Shown here one piece after another: positions 1-8,516 of a stretch of 64,000 nucleotides of DNA; position 1 is the first letter of the stretch; each line of letters starts with the position of its first letter. The notes under the pieces were generated by a model. That model was not told the DNA's origin, searched no databases, and was given only the letters and a program-made list of their open reading frames with translations. Position numbers and translations under genes: made by a program. Source of the stretch: Bryobacteraceae bacterium (GTDB lineage: Bacteria > Acidobacteriota > Terriglobia > Bryobacterales > Bryobacteraceae); contig JAICJH010000003.1 of assembly GCA_025928545.1 (NCBI GenBank), forward strand, positions 1 through 64,000, read 5' to 3'.

Positions 1-333
1 TCGACACGGTCCCAAGGGCCGCTGCCGTGAGCCTTTAACGGGCACCCGAGAGTCCAGTTTCACCTCAGTCGACGTTTCCTGCGCAGGAAATAAATGTCAG
101 GAGCGGCCGGCGAAGAACCACTCCCTGTCTGGAAAGTAGCACAGGGTGTCAAGAAATTCGGCTTGCCAGGAGGGGCCTGGGCGGACGCGGGAAGTAAGTA
201 AATCCGGCGGAGTCATAGACATGCAGAGATTTGAAAATAATTTTATTTCGTTGTGAATGAAAAAGGTTTCATCGGCTGAAAACGGCCCCTTGCCCGCCGT
301 TGGCCGCCCAGTTGCTGGTTATGTTTAACCCCG
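1..333. other. Left-edge non-coding stretch with short inverted repeats
   Basis: No gene can be supported here. One frame stays open from base 2 to about 140 on the plus strand, but it has no recognisable protein motif. The stretch contains several potential hairpins: a CACGG/CCGTG pair at the extreme left, a perfect 16-bp palindrome at 75-90, a CCCTGT/ACAGGG pair near 122-150, and a CCAGG/CCTGG pair near 166-181. An AT-rich tract lies at 230-250. A structured RNA or the end of a gene lying further left are both possible; I did not recognise any named RNA family. Confidence 0.4.
75..90. promoter_or_regulatory. Perfect 16-bp palindrome, possible operator
   Basis: The bases TTTCCTGC at 75-82 are followed immediately by their reverse complement GCAGGAAA, giving a gapless palindrome in an otherwise gene-free stretch. 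A homodimeric regulator site is possible, but no partner gene is evident. Chance occurrence cannot be ruled out. Confidence 0.3.
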
Positions 334-537
334 ATGCTGCGCTCCCTGCTGAACAGGCTGTTTGGTTGCCCGCACAAGCGGACCACATTCCCTATGTCCG
401 GGCGCGAAGCTTCGCCAACCGGCAGCGGCGTGCGCGGCGGAACGCATGTTACGTGCCTCGATTGCGGCAAAGAACTTCCGTACGACTGGCATAAGATGGA
501 GATCGAAACAGCGAAAACTGCGAGACGCGGGAAGTGA
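334..537 (+). CDS. Small zinc-ribbon-like protein (67 aa)
   Basis: The 67-residue product has a CPHK pair near residue 12 and a CLDCG pair near residue 43, followed by 'ELPYDW'. This Cys/His spacing fits a single zinc-binding knuckle. Small proteins with a 'CLDCGKEFxYDW'-type ending are familiar to me from acidobacterial genomes, but I know of no assigned function. The reading frame competes with overlapping frames on both strands; the paired CxxH/CxxC motif is the reason for preferring this one. The ribosome binding site is weak. It lies convergent to the large kinase gene that ends at 562. Confidence 0.6.
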   Translation: MLRSLLNRLFGCPHKRTTFPMSGREASPTGSGVRGGTHVTCLDCGKELPYDWHKMEIETAKTARRGK

Positions 538-561
538 ACCGATCGGAACGGATTACCGGAA

Positions 562-3501
562 TCAGTTCGGTGCGGCGGTATCATTTGCCGCTGCCGCAGA
601 TTCCTGGGTGCACGGAATCGTGAAGTAAAACGTGGAGCCCTTGTCCGGTTCCGATTCCACCCAGATCCGGCCTTTGATGCGTTCGATCACGCGCTGGCAA
701 ATTGCCAGACCCATCCCGGTGCCCGAATACTCCGAGGTATGGAGGCGCTGAAAAATGCCGAAAATCTTCTCGCGGAACTGCGGTTCGATGCCGATCCCGT
801 TATCCTGCACGGAAAACAGCCAGTCCGCGCCTCGCCGCACCGCCGAGATGTGAATTCGGGGCGCCGGTTCGCTGCGGTAGCGGATCGCGTTACCGATCAG
901 GTTCTGGAAAAGCTGCTCGAGTTGATATTCGAACATGCGGACAGGCGGGAGCGCGGTGCTGGTAATGGAAGCGCCGCTGTCGCGAATCGCGACTTCCAGA
1001 TTCAGCAAAGTTTTTTTCAAAACCGCGCCGGCGTCGATATCCACCTGGGGTTCCTCGCCCACAGTTGAGACGTGCGTGTAGGTTCTGAGATCGGCCAGCA
1101 GAGTCTCCATGCGTCTGGCGCCTCTGATCGTGTAGTTCAGATACTCGTTGCCCGTGTCTCCCAGTTTGTCGCCGAAGTTCCTTTGCAGGAGTTGGCTGTA
1201 AATCGCCACCATGCGGAGAGGTTCCTGCAGGTCGTGTGAAGCCGACCAGGCAAATTGCTGCAAATCCGAGTTAGCGCGCTGAAGAGCCGCGTTGAGTTCC
1301 TGGAGAGCCCGCTCCTGACGTACCTTATCGGTGATGTCGCGGGCCACTTTGGAAGCACCGACGATTTTTCCACTGGAATCCCGCACGGGGGAAATGGTGA
1401 GCGAGACATTCACGAGAGAACCGTCTTTGCGCACCCGGATCGTCTCGAAGTGCTCAACACGCTCGCCACGTTTCAGGCGGTCCAGAATATCCGGCTCTTC
1501 CTGCTGCCGATCGGGCGGGATGAGAATCGCAACCGATTTGCCAATAACCTCGGCAGCCTTGTAGCCGAAGAGGCGCTCAGCGCCCGCATTCCAGCTCATG
1601 ATGATGGTGTCCAGATTCTTGCTGACAATCGCATCGTCGGATGATTCGACGATGGATGCGAGCAGATTGGCATTCTGTTCCGCCAGCTTTCTCGGTGTAA
1701 TGTCTCTAAAGTAACAGACCGCCCCGAAACGGCCATCGGGCAGCAGTATGCGATCCACGCGTATCTCGTGGTATTCCGTCTTCCCGGTTTCCGGGTTATA
1801 TCTGGCCCACTCCGGAGCCAGAAAGGTGTTGCCGGTCTGGATTGTGTTGCGGAAGATGTTTACTACCCGCGAGGCATAATCGCTGTCGCGAATCAAATGG
1901 ATTACTTCGCTGAAATCGCGGCCCACGGCTCCGCCGGGAATAGCTTCGAACAGCGGAGCAGCAAGGGGATTCATCTCCTGAATCCTGAAATCTGCGTCAA
2001 CCAGGTAAACGCCGACGGGGGCATGGTTGAGGAGGGTTTCGTATTGTGCGGTCCGGAGCTGGACGGCCTGCGCGGCTTCGCGCTTCATGCCGGCGACCAT
2101 CAGGTGGGATTCAACGCGGGTCAGCAATTCGCGCTCGCTGAACGGCTTTGTCAGATAGTCGTCGGCGCCGGAGCGTATTCCTTCGACGCGGGCTGCTTCA
2201 CCGGCTTGTTCCGAGAGCAGAATCACCGGTATGTGCCCGAGCGAAGGGTCGGCGCGAAGCTCGCGCAGAAAGCCGAAGTCCTCGGCGTGGAGGCTGACGA
2301 CATCGGCCAGAATCGCATCCGCCGCGGATGCGCGCGCGGTATTCAGGGCAGCGGCGCCATCCGCGACAGCTTGTACTTCATAGCCGTTCTGCGAGAGCAG
2401 ACCGCGCACGTAATTGCACATTTCGGCATCGTCGTCAACGAGCAGAATGCGGCATGGCTGTCCGTTTTCCCCGCGCAGAACGCGTTTTGCGCCGGTGCCC
2501 ACGTGGGTTGCGACGGGAGACTCCGGAAGATGCCCGTTACCCGATGCATTCGGCTGGGAGTGGAAAATTTCCGCGGCTGGTGCGATCCCGCGTTTATGAG
2601 CTTTCCTGTCGCTGATGTCCCGGCCTTCCGCGGTGATGAAGACCACCTTGCCGTTTTCATCCCTGACGGGCGTCAGCGAAGCGTCGATGACAATAGTTTC
2701 GCCGCTGGCGCGGGTGTGGGTTTCCGTGTTCCAGCGAACGGATTCGCCCTGAGCGGCGCGGCGGATGGCATCTCTGAGCTCCGCATTGACTTCGTCAGAG
2801 ACCTGCCACCAGAACGTAGTCCAGAAAGGCGTGCCTTCCACCTGAGAAAGCTTGAGCCCCGCGGCGTCCAGCGCCCTGTGATTGATTTCGAGAACCGTGC
2901 CACTTGCATCCAGCAGCGCGACGAAGTGAACCATGGAGTCGAGCGCTATGCGCGCCAGCTTTTGGCGATACTGCTCCTGGGTATCGGTGGGCAGCAGCAA
3001 AGTTCCGCGGACATCGACGAGCACCGTGGATTTGCGCGGCAGGCGTAATGCCCGGTCGCCGGTAGCCGCCTGGCGACCTTCGAGAATGAGGAAAACGATG
3101 CGGTCCCGCTCGTCTCTGACGGGGCGCAACGAATAATCCAGTCTCAGGCCGCCGTTTTTTCCCTCTTCGACATCCGCGTTGCAGTGGACGCGAATTCCAC
3201 CGGCGGCCCGGCCGATCGCATCCTGGAGCTGCTTCTTCGCTTTGGCGGAGGCGGTCCGCCAGAAACTTTCCCAAACCGGCTTGCCAACAACTCTTTCCTG
3301 GGAAAACCGCGCAGCACTTGCGAGCGCACCGCTGCATTCGAGAACAATGCCCTCCGTGCTCAGAACACACACCAACTCGAAAATTTCATCGAGTGCTATC
3401 TGGGCAAGCTTCTGCCGCAATTCCTGCGGCGTGTCATCGAGGCAGACCTGGGTTCCGTGAATGGTTAATGGCTGCGCGATCCGTGGGCTGGGAGTCGACA
3501 T
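562..3501 (-). CDS. Hybrid sensor histidine kinase, PAS-PAS-REC-PAS-PAS-HisKA-HATPase
   Basis: A soluble 979-residue signalling protein with no membrane segment. Order seen: two N-terminal PAS-like domains (about 40-150 and 170-290), an internal receiver with the acidic 'VDDD' cluster near residue 354 and the 'TKPF' lysine, two further PAS/PAC domains (about 485-730, the last with 'SSDDAIVSKN'), a HisKA domain with 'SHDLQEPLRM' (phospho-His near 755) and a HATPase with 'NAIRYR', 'DNGIGI' and 'GTGMGL' boxes. The receiver sits in the middle rather than at an end, and its phospho-Asp stretch reads 'LADVVSL', lacking the usual proline. An in-frame GTG at 3558 would add 19 residues; the ATG at 3501 is preferred because the extension has no domain content. 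Input signal unknown. Confidence 0.93.
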   Translation of the reverse strand: MSTPSPRIAQPLTIHGTQVCLDDTPQELRQKLAQIALDEIFELVCVLSTEGIVLECSGALASAARFSQERVVGKPVWESFWRTASAKAKKQLQDAIGRAAGGIRVHCNADVEEGKNGGLRLDYSLRPVRDERDRIVFLILEGRQAATGDRALRLPRKSTVLVDVRGTLLLPTDTQEQYRQKLARIALDSMVHFVALLDASGTVLEINHRALDAAGLKLSQVEGTPFWTTFWWQVSDEVNAELRDAIRRAAQGESVRWNTETHTRASGETIVIDASLTPVRDENGKVVFITAEGRDISDRKAHKRGIAPAAEIFHSQPNASGNGHLPESPVATHVGTGAKRVLRGENGQPCRILLVDDDAEMCNYVRGLLSQNGYEVQAVADGAAALNTARASAADAILADVVSLHAEDFGFLRELRADPSLGHIPVILLSEQAGEAARVEGIRSGADDYLTKPFSERELLTRVESHLMVAGMKREAAQAVQLRTAQYETLLNHAPVGVYLVDADFRIQEMNPLAAPLFEAIPGGAVGRDFSEVIHLIRDSDYASRVVNIFRNTIQTGNTFLAPEWARYNPETGKTEYHEIRVDRILLPDGRFGAVCYFRDITPRKLAEQNANLLASIVESSDDAIVSKNLDTIIMSWNAGAERLFGYKAAEVIGKSVAILIPPDRQQEEPDILDRLKRGERVEHFETIRVRKDGSLVNVSLTISPVRDSSGKIVGASKVARDITDKVRQERALQELNAALQRANSDLQQFAWSASHDLQEPLRMVAIYSQLLQRNFGDKLGDTGNEYLNYTIRGARRMETLLADLRTYTHVSTVGEEPQVDIDAGAVLKKTLLNLEVAIRDSGASITSTALPPVRMFEYQLEQLFQNLIGNAIRYRSEPAPRIHISAVRRGADWLFSVQDNGIGIEPQFREKIFGIFQRLHTSEYSGTGMGLAICQRVIERIKGRIWVESEPDKGSTFYFTIPCTQESAAAANDTAAPN

Positions 3502-3660
3502 CTTTCGGGTTTGCAGTGCAACCTGACCTTCGAGATAACCGGGAGCCTGACTGCACACGAAGCCGACCCCGACACTTTCATCTTAGGCTTTCATCAGGAG
3601 AGGCGGGGACCGGAAACGGCGGGCAAGGTACGGGAAAGCACCTTTGTGGAGGGTTTGAAA

Positions 3661-4662
3661 TCAGTTCCCGGTAGGCGTTTTGTTGAGACGATCGACAACG
3701 ATGGTTTCGATTGTCGCTTTGGCTGGCTGCAACTTCAGGCCGAGCTTCTGCAGGGCTTTGGTCAGGGCGGCGTCGGGTGCTACGAACGAACCTTCCGCCA
3801 GAATGCGCATGGGATCCGAGCAACCCTGCGAGACGGCGTTACGCGGCGGGGCCGGAGCGTTTCCATCCGGCCCGGGTTCGGGCGCGGTGCGTCCCCCGCC
3901 GCGGCTTCCACCTCCACCGGCGCCCGGGCCGGGGGGCGGATCCTCACCGCTCGCCAGGATGACGTTCCGGGTCATGCCCGCCTCTGCTTCCGCGGGAACT
4001 TCAAGAGTCACTTTGTATGTTCCGTTCAGGCCGGTGTGGTCGAGGACAGGATGCCCAAGGAACAGCGTGAGCGTGTCCGCCAGCGCCGGCATGGAGAGCG
4101 GCACGAACTGATATTGACGCGAGCAGTTCGGCTGCGGAACGATACGTCCGTTCACGATTCCGGTGGTGCGCAGCGGGCCGCCGAAATCGAAGCCGGGAGA
4201 ACTGCCATCCCAGGCGGGCACGTCATCGGGCGAGGCGGGAACCATAGCCGGGGCGTCGGCGGCGACTGTCAGTTCGTAGCCCTGCTGTTGACGGGGCTCG
4301 CGATGGATGACCAGGTCGAAGCGCTCCTTCAACAGGGCCTGCATCATTTCGGGGGCCTGATCCCGGGAGGCGCCGTCAGGCAGCTTTGCCGAGATGCTCC
4401 ACAAAGACTGATGTACCCAGGTGGGCATCACCACCTGATACGGCTTCACCCGAAAGGCCCAGGGGATCAGGTTGGCAAGCGAGATGAATGGTAAATCCAG
4501 ATGAGAGGCATCAATTCTGGCGGCTGCCGGGGTACTGCGCCCGAAACCGGTGGGACGGATGGAGGCCGCCTCAAATGCTATGGCAGAGGATGGAGGCTGC
4601 GCACCGGCAGGGAGTCCAGTGAAAACGATGGCCGCGAGTCCCGCTGCGAGGCGTGGTTTCAT
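3661..4662 (-). CDS. TIGR03435 family secreted protein
   Basis: A 333-residue protein with a Sec signal (Met-Lys-Pro start, hydrophobic 'AAGLAAIVF' core, Ala-rich cleavage region). The mature part begins 'AFEAASIRP', then 'LANLIPWAF', 'LLKERFDLVIHRE' and 'VLDHTGLNGTY', the landmarks of the TIGR03435 family that is greatly expanded in Solibacter-like Acidobacteria and has no known function. A Gly/Pro/Arg-rich low-complexity stretch lies near residues 230-260. The ATG at 4662 is chosen over one nine codons upstream because it places the signal peptide at the N terminus. Divergent from the gene at 4741. Confidence 0.85.
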   Translation of the reverse strand: MKPRLAAGLAAIVFTGLPAGAQPPSSAIAFEAASIRPTGFGRSTPAAARIDASHLDLPFISLANLIPWAFRVKPYQVVMPTWVHQSLWSISAKLPDGASRDQAPEMMQALLKERFDLVIHREPRQQQGYELTVAADAPAMVPASPDDVPAWDGSSPGFDFGGPLRTTGIVNGRIVPQPNCSRQYQFVPLSMPALADTLTLFLGHPVLDHTGLNGTYKVTLEVPAEAEAGMTRNVILASGEDPPPGPGAGGGGSRGGGRTAPEPGPDGNAPAPPRNAVSQGCSDPMRILAEGSFVAPDAALTKALQKLGLKLQPAKATIETIVVDRLNKTPTGN

Positions 4663-4740
4663 ACCTGTTCCCAGCCTGAGACGTCGCAAAGTTGGAAAAG
4701 TTACAAATTAGTGCGCGATAATCGGCATCGGCCCTCAAGA

Positions 4741-5241
4741 ATGTACTGGACCAAGTTATACGACCCGGATCGAGCCCCTGCCCACTGGAGCGAGGTCATT
4801 CTGCCAGGCGAGTATTGCGTGTTTATTCTCGATGCCGAAACGCGAACTCCGAGGGATGCGGAGGGCCGCCCGTTTTCGCCGGGCAGTGAGGCGGTCGCAA
4901 TCTGCGGCGGGCTGGAGGAAGCGGTCGACCTGGCGGAGTCCATCGTGAATCGGCATCCCGAGTTGTGTGGCCAGATCTACGACCGGCACGGAAAGTCCGA
5001 CGAGCCGCTCCGGACTGTTTATGAGCCGTCCGTTCGAGGGAGGTACGAAGGCAGGCCGTACGCCCGACGCGAGACACTGAGAGGTCTTACGCTGATGTCG
5101 GGCGGCGCCGTGCTTGTCCTGATCGACGTTCGCCACGACCTTACCTGGATGTGGGGCTACATTATCGGGGCGAAACTGGCGCTGATCGGTGGAGCGTTCC
5201 TGGTACGCGGTCTGATCGGGCTATACGGGCACCGGGCCTGA
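4741..5241 (+). CDS. Conserved-looking protein with two C-terminal membrane segments
   Basis: A 166-residue product beginning MYWTKLYDPD. The first 110 residues are soluble and include 'GEYCVFILDAET' and a stretch on classification of 'GGLEEAVDLAESIV'; the last 50 form two hydrophobic helices ('LMSGGAVLVLIDV' and 'LALIGGAFLVRGLIGL'). I do not recognise the family. The frame remains open upstream to 4501 but that part overlaps the divergent TIGR03435 gene, so the ATG at 4741 is taken as the start. Its stop codon abuts that of the convergent dipeptidase (5241/5242). Confidence 0.7.
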   Translation: MYWTKLYDPDRAPAHWSEVILPGEYCVFILDAETRTPRDAEGRPFSPGSEAVAICGGLEEAVDLAESIVNRHPELCGQIYDRHGKSDEPLRTVYEPSVRGRYEGRPYARRETLRGLTLMSGGAVLVLIDVRHDLTWMWGYIIGAKLALIGGAFLVRGLIGLYGHRA

Positions 5242-6366
5242 TTACCCCCAGATTTGGCGCAGCGCACGGCGGAAGTTTCCGCCCAGCAGGAGCGCGACGT
5301 GCTCCTGGGTGTAGCCGCGGCGAAGCAGGCCTTCCGTGAGTTCGTAAATGCGGCTGGAGTGATTCAGGCCGGGAATATCGTAGGACGGATGCGGGTCGAG
5401 ATCGAAGTCGCTCCCCAGGCCGACGTGTTCCACTCCTGTCAGTTTCACCGCATGATCGAAATGATTCAGCACGTTTTCGATGGTCACGGGATTTCCGCCC
5501 TGCACAAACTGGCGGACAGATGTGATTCCCAGAACGCCGCCCGCGCGTGCCGCTGCGCGAATGACATCATCGGACTTGCAGCGCGCCACACCAGGAGCCA
5601 GGGCGCGGCAGTTGGAATGCGTAATCAGCACCGGCTTGTTTGAGGCCGCAATCACGTCCAGGCTTGTGCGCTGGCCGCAGTGCGAGACGTCAATCGCCAT
5701 GCCGAGCGAATTCATTCGGGCTACCACAGCTGCGCCGAAGTCAGAGAGGCCGGTATCGTGAGCCACCTTGCAGCCACTGCCCAGACGGTTGCCGGAGTTA
5801 TATGTGATCTGAGTCAGCCGCTGGCCCATGCGGTAAAACTCATCCACATCGTCCAGGGTGCGAAAGTGGTTGGCGTCCTGCATGCCCGGAATGATTGCGA
5901 TTTTGTTTTCCTGGCGGGCGCGGTCGAGATCTCCAGGAGCGGCTACGCGCACAAAATAATCCGGATGCCACTCGATGAGCCGGTTCCATTTTTCGAGCCA
6001 TGCCCTGGTCACGCCATAGCTGTCAGTCTTTTCGAAGGCGACCGCCGGATGGAAAACGTCGATGCCCGAGTTGCGCAGCTTCAGAAAATCGGTATGGGTG
6101 AATGCGGAGGCGGACTGGAGCCATTGGTCGAAAAGGGACCAGTTCAACGTCGGAAGACTCAGCATGTCGACGACGTTCGATTCGGCGACGAGATCGGTCA
6201 CGCGCGTCGAATAGCGCGACGCCGCGGCAAGATTGCGTCCCAAAGCGGACGCGGCACAGACAGACAGAGATCGGGTCAGAAAGTCGCGGCGACGCAAGCA
6301 GACTCCGGAAACGCAAACCAGATTTTCGGACGGTGAATCCAAAGGGTATGACGGCGCGGCCTGCAT
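5242..6366 (-). CDS. Membrane dipeptidase (renal dipeptidase family, peptidase M19), Tat-exported
   Basis: A 374-residue zinc dipeptidase-like enzyme. The N terminus has a twin-arginine style motif 'RRRDFLTRSL'. The barrel carries 'DVSHCGQRT', 'ITHSNCRAL' and 'GLGSDFD', the metal-binding and active-site landmarks of M19 peptidases, which cleave dipeptides including D-amino acid forms. The family's first metal motif, usually HxD, is not obvious: the equivalent place reads 'NVVDMLSLP', so the site may be altered. ATG 6366 is taken in preference to a TTG two codons upstream. Confidence 0.85.
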   Translation of the reverse strand: MQAAPSYPLDSPSENLVCVSGVCLRRRDFLTRSLSVCAASALGRNLAAASRYSTRVTDLVAESNVVDMLSLPTLNWSLFDQWLQSASAFTHTDFLKLRNSGIDVFHPAVAFEKTDSYGVTRAWLEKWNRLIEWHPDYFVRVAAPGDLDRARQENKIAIIPGMQDANHFRTLDDVDEFYRMGQRLTQITYNSGNRLGSGCKVAHDTGLSDFGAAVVARMNSLGMAIDVSHCGQRTSLDVIAASNKPVLITHSNCRALAPGVARCKSDDVIRAAARAGGVLGITSVRQFVQGGNPVTIENVLNHFDHAVKLTGVEHVGLGSDFDLDPHPSYDIPGLNHSSRIYELTEGLLRRGYTQEHVALLLGGNFRRALRQIWG

Positions 6367-6434
6367 CGTCAATACAGCGGAGGAGCGTGTTGCAATGTTT
6401 TACAGAAAAAGTACGGATCAACGTGAGCCAGCGC

Positions 6435-6460
6435 ACACGCCCGCTTTTTTCCGGGCGTGT
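6435..6460 (-). terminator. Nine-bp stem-loop at the end of the EthD-like gene
   Basis: ACACGCCCG and CGGGCGTGT form a perfect 9-bp stem around an 8-nt loop. It starts at the stop codon of the EthD-like gene, so it is well placed as a transcript end. On the minus strand the A-rich run sits inside the loop and no U tract follows, so it is not a textbook intrinsic terminator. Confidence 0.5.
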
Positions 6461-6768
6461 CAGACGGCGCGGATATCGTACGTGAGGATTGTGACCCCAG
6501 CCTGGGCAAAGTTGCCGACGTCGGCGACGGTCGCCTGACCCTCGGGCGAAACAAACGCGGCTTGAAAGGCTGCGCTGCTGTCGAATTCCAGTTCCGCAAT
6601 CAGATAAGGGGTGACGTCACCCGCGACGAGAACCGGGGCCTGCGAACTCACCACATAAGAGCGCAGGCCGGGAAGCTTTTTCGCAATCGGCACGTGGGTT
6701 TCGAAGTAATAGCGGTCGAAGGCGGCAGGATCGGTTGGCTGGTTGTAGAGTACGAGTATTCGTGTCAT
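6460..6768 (-). CDS. EthD family protein
   Basis: A 102-residue protein with the ferredoxin-like dimeric alpha/beta barrel features of the EthD family: 'ILVLYNQPTDPAAFDRYYFETHVP' style opening with the conserved 'HVPIAKKLPGL', and 'EGQATVADVGNFA' near the C terminus. Members act in diverse small-molecule reactions or have unknown roles; the substrate cannot be told. ATG 6768 is supported by a perfect TATAAT 13 nt upstream (6782-6787) and by fit to the family N terminus. Confidence 0.82.
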   Translation of the reverse strand: MTRILVLYNQPTDPAAFDRYYFETHVPIAKKLPGLRSYVVSSQAPVLVAGDVTPYLIAELEFDSSAAFQAAFVSPEGQATVADVGNFAQAGVTILTYDIRAV

Positions 6769-6781
6769 GGCGGCGCCAATC

Positions 6782-6787
6782 ATTATA
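6782..6787 (-). promoter_or_regulatory. -10 element (TATAAT) for the EthD-like gene
   Basis: A perfect TATAAT on the minus strand ends 13 nt before the ATG at 6768, predicting a leader of only about six nucleotides. No convincing -35 was seen. Confidence 0.5.
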
Positions 6788-6810
6788 CGCATTGGCAGCG
6801 CCCGCCTTAT

Positions 6811-6838
6811 ATGAAGCAGACCGTATGAAGCAGACCGC
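6811..6838 (+). repeat. 14-bp tandem duplication across the start of the DUF3179 gene
   Basis: ATGAAGCAGACCGT (6811-6824) is followed directly by ATGAAGCAGACCGC (6825-6838), 13 of 14 bases identical. The second copy holds the start of the DUF3179 gene. The first copy gives a five-codon reading frame whose TGA overlaps the second ATG in an ATGA arrangement. Confidence 0.8.
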
Positions 6839-8024
6839 CTCTTCCCGTTTCGTGTTTACAGCAGCGTGGGTCTCCGCCGCAATTTCGCTGGCTTCCTTTT
6901 TGGCGCCGCTTTATGTGATTCGTCCGTTTCGCACGCAGACCGGAGATGAAATCGCGTTTGCCATGCGGGTACACGAAGTGGGCCCGGTGATTTCGGCGGT
7001 GAGCCTGATTGCGACAATCGCGCTGGTTTTTTTGGCGTGGCGCGAAGGGAACCGATCGCGTGCGGGGCTTGTGATTTGTCTGCTGGTTTCGCTGACCGGA
7101 GCGATCTTCACGCGGATCAACGTGTTCGAAATGGTTTTCCATCCCTACCTCTCCGCCGCGTTCGTCTCACCTGAGACTGTGAAGCTCGACGACGACGAAA
7201 TGGTCATGTCGGTGACGATCGCCGGCCAGACGCACGCGTATCCGATTAACGCCGTGGGCTATCACCACATTGTGAATGACGTTGTCGGCGGCATCCCGGT
7301 GGCCGCCACTTATTGCACACTTTGCCATACGGGCATTGTGTGGAAGCGCGTTCTCGATGGCCGCGTCCTGACTTTCCGTCTGGCTGGTATTCGCGACGAC
7401 AATGCGCTGCTGAGCGATGAAGAAACCAACAGCATTTGGCAGCAAAGTACGGGCCTGGCCATCTACGGCCCGCTCAAAGGCAAGCAACTGGAAGTGATGC
7501 ACAGCGATGAACTGACGTTCGCGCTGTGGCGCAGCGAACAGCCGCGCGGGCTGATTCTGAAGCCCAATATCGAGTCGGCTTCTCACTACGAGAAAAAGGA
7601 TTGGGAGAAGGATGTGGAGGGAAATCCGTACGCCATCGATACGGCGAAGACCGGCCTCAAGCCTCGCGAACTCACATTAGGAATTGAGACCGGAGGCGCC
7701 AGCAAGGCGTTTTCGATGAAGGCCGTGCTCTCGGCGAAACTGATTCAGGACCACGTAGGGGAAGACGCAGTGATTCTTGTGGTGGGCCCGGATAATGCTT
7801 CGGTGCGGGCATTTCGGACGCAGCCGAATCGAACTTTTCTGCGTGCCGCACCTGGCGTCAACGGCGTGATGACGGATGCCGAAACCGCCAGCGCCTGGAA
7901 TTTCTCCGGCTGCGCGGTCGGCGGGCCACTGACTGGAGAGTGCCTTCAACCGCTCGATGTCGTGAAGGACTACTGGTTCGACTGGCTTAATCATCATCCG
8001 TCCACGACCGTATTGCGCAACTGA
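6825..8024 (+). CDS. DUF3179 domain-containing membrane protein
   Basis: A 399-residue protein. The first 110 residues contain three hydrophobic segments ('FVFTAAWVSAAISLASF', 'VISAVSLIATIALVFLAW', 'GLVICLLVSLTGAIF'). From about residue 125 comes the DUF3179 domain with 'AYPINAVGYHHIVND', 'TYCTLCHTGIVW' and 'QQSTGLAIYGPLKG'. The CTLCH sequence formally matches a CxxCH heme motif, but a cysteine pair at this place is normal for DUF3179 and does not by itself show heme. Function of the family is unknown. Start chosen at the second ATG of a 14-bp duplication. Confidence 0.8.
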   Translation: MKQTASSRFVFTAAWVSAAISLASFLAPLYVIRPFRTQTGDEIAFAMRVHEVGPVISAVSLIATIALVFLAWREGNRSRAGLVICLLVSLTGAIFTRINVFEMVFHPYLSAAFVSPETVKLDDDEMVMSVTIAGQTHAYPINAVGYHHIVNDVVGGIPVAATYCTLCHTGIVWKRVLDGRVLTFRLAGIRDDNALLSDEETNSIWQQSTGLAIYGPLKGKQLEVMHSDELTFALWRSEQPRGLILKPNIESASHYEKKDWEKDVEGNPYAIDTAKTGLKPRELTLGIETGGASKAFSMKAVLSAKLIQDHVGEDAVILVVGPDNASVRAFRTQPNRTFLRAAPGVNGVMTDAETASAWNFSGCAVGGPLTGECLQPLDVVKDYWFDWLNHHPSTTVLRN

Positions 8025-8067
8025 CTCCTGCTGGAACAACCGGAACCGGCGCGGAGTCTGAATCAGC

Positions 8068-8463
8068 ATGACACTCATCACTGGCGGGCAGCATCATGCG
8101 GCAATCAATGTAACTCCGATGATCGACGTACTCCTGGTGCTGCTGATTATCTTCATGGCTATAACTCCGGTGCCGCAGACCGGCCTCGATACCGCCGTGC
8201 CGCAGAGTTCCGAGAACCGCAATGTTGCGGCTCCCGAAAATCCCGTTGTCCTCGAAATCGCAGCCGACGGATCTTATCGGCTCAACTCGGAGCTAGTTCG
8301 GCAATCGCTGCTCGGCGATCGCCTGCGAGTCGCTTTTGAACGGCGCGGCGAACGGGTTTTGTTTGTGAAGGCTGCCGACACTCTGGAATATTTCGTTGTC
8401 GCGGCGGCCATCGATGCCGCCCACGGCGCCAGAATCGATCGGGTGGCTCTGCTTCCACGCTGA
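8068..8463 (+). CDS. ExbD/TolR family biopolymer transport protein
   Basis: A 131-residue protein with the ExbD plan: short cytoplasmic start, one membrane helix 'INVTPMIDVLLVLLIIFM' at about 15-35 with the proton-path aspartate in 'PMIDV', then a periplasmic domain. ExbD works with ExbB and TonB to energise outer-membrane transport. No ExbB or TonB gene is adjacent, so it is an orphan that must use a partner encoded elsewhere. Possible co-transcription with the DUF3179 gene 43 nt upstream. Confidence 0.88.
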   Translation: MTLITGGQHHAAINVTPMIDVLLVLLIIFMAITPVPQTGLDTAVPQSSENRNVAAPENPVVLEIAADGSYRLNSELVRQSLLGDRLRVAFERRGERVLFVKAADTLEYFVVAAAIDAAHGARIDRVALLPR

Positions 8464-8504
8464 ACCGGTGCGACCCTGAACTGGTGCGGCGGCGCTCCGG
8501 CGAT

Positions 8505-8510
8505 TATAGT
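8505..8510 (+). promoter_or_regulatory. -10 element placed for a leaderless sensor kinase mRNA
   Basis: TATAGT ends exactly six nucleotides before the ATG at 8517. That distance would put the transcription start on or next to the A of the start codon. There is no Shine-Dalgarno sequence in front of this gene. Confidence 0.5.
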
Positions 8511-8516
8511 ACTCAT

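Noticed and set aside
1..300. Possible named structured RNA (RNase P, tmRNA, riboswitch)
   Set aside because: Hairpins are present but none of the diagnostic motifs of these families could be found by eye.
1768..3048. Long plus-strand open frame of about 426 codons inside the hybrid kinase gene
   Set aside because: It is antisense to a clear PAS/REC/kinase coding region, has no domain features, and arises from the codon bias of the opposite strand.
7312..7326. CTLCH in the DUF3179 protein as a heme site
   Set aside because: The cysteine pair is normal for DUF3179 and there is no other sign of a cytochrome c fold.
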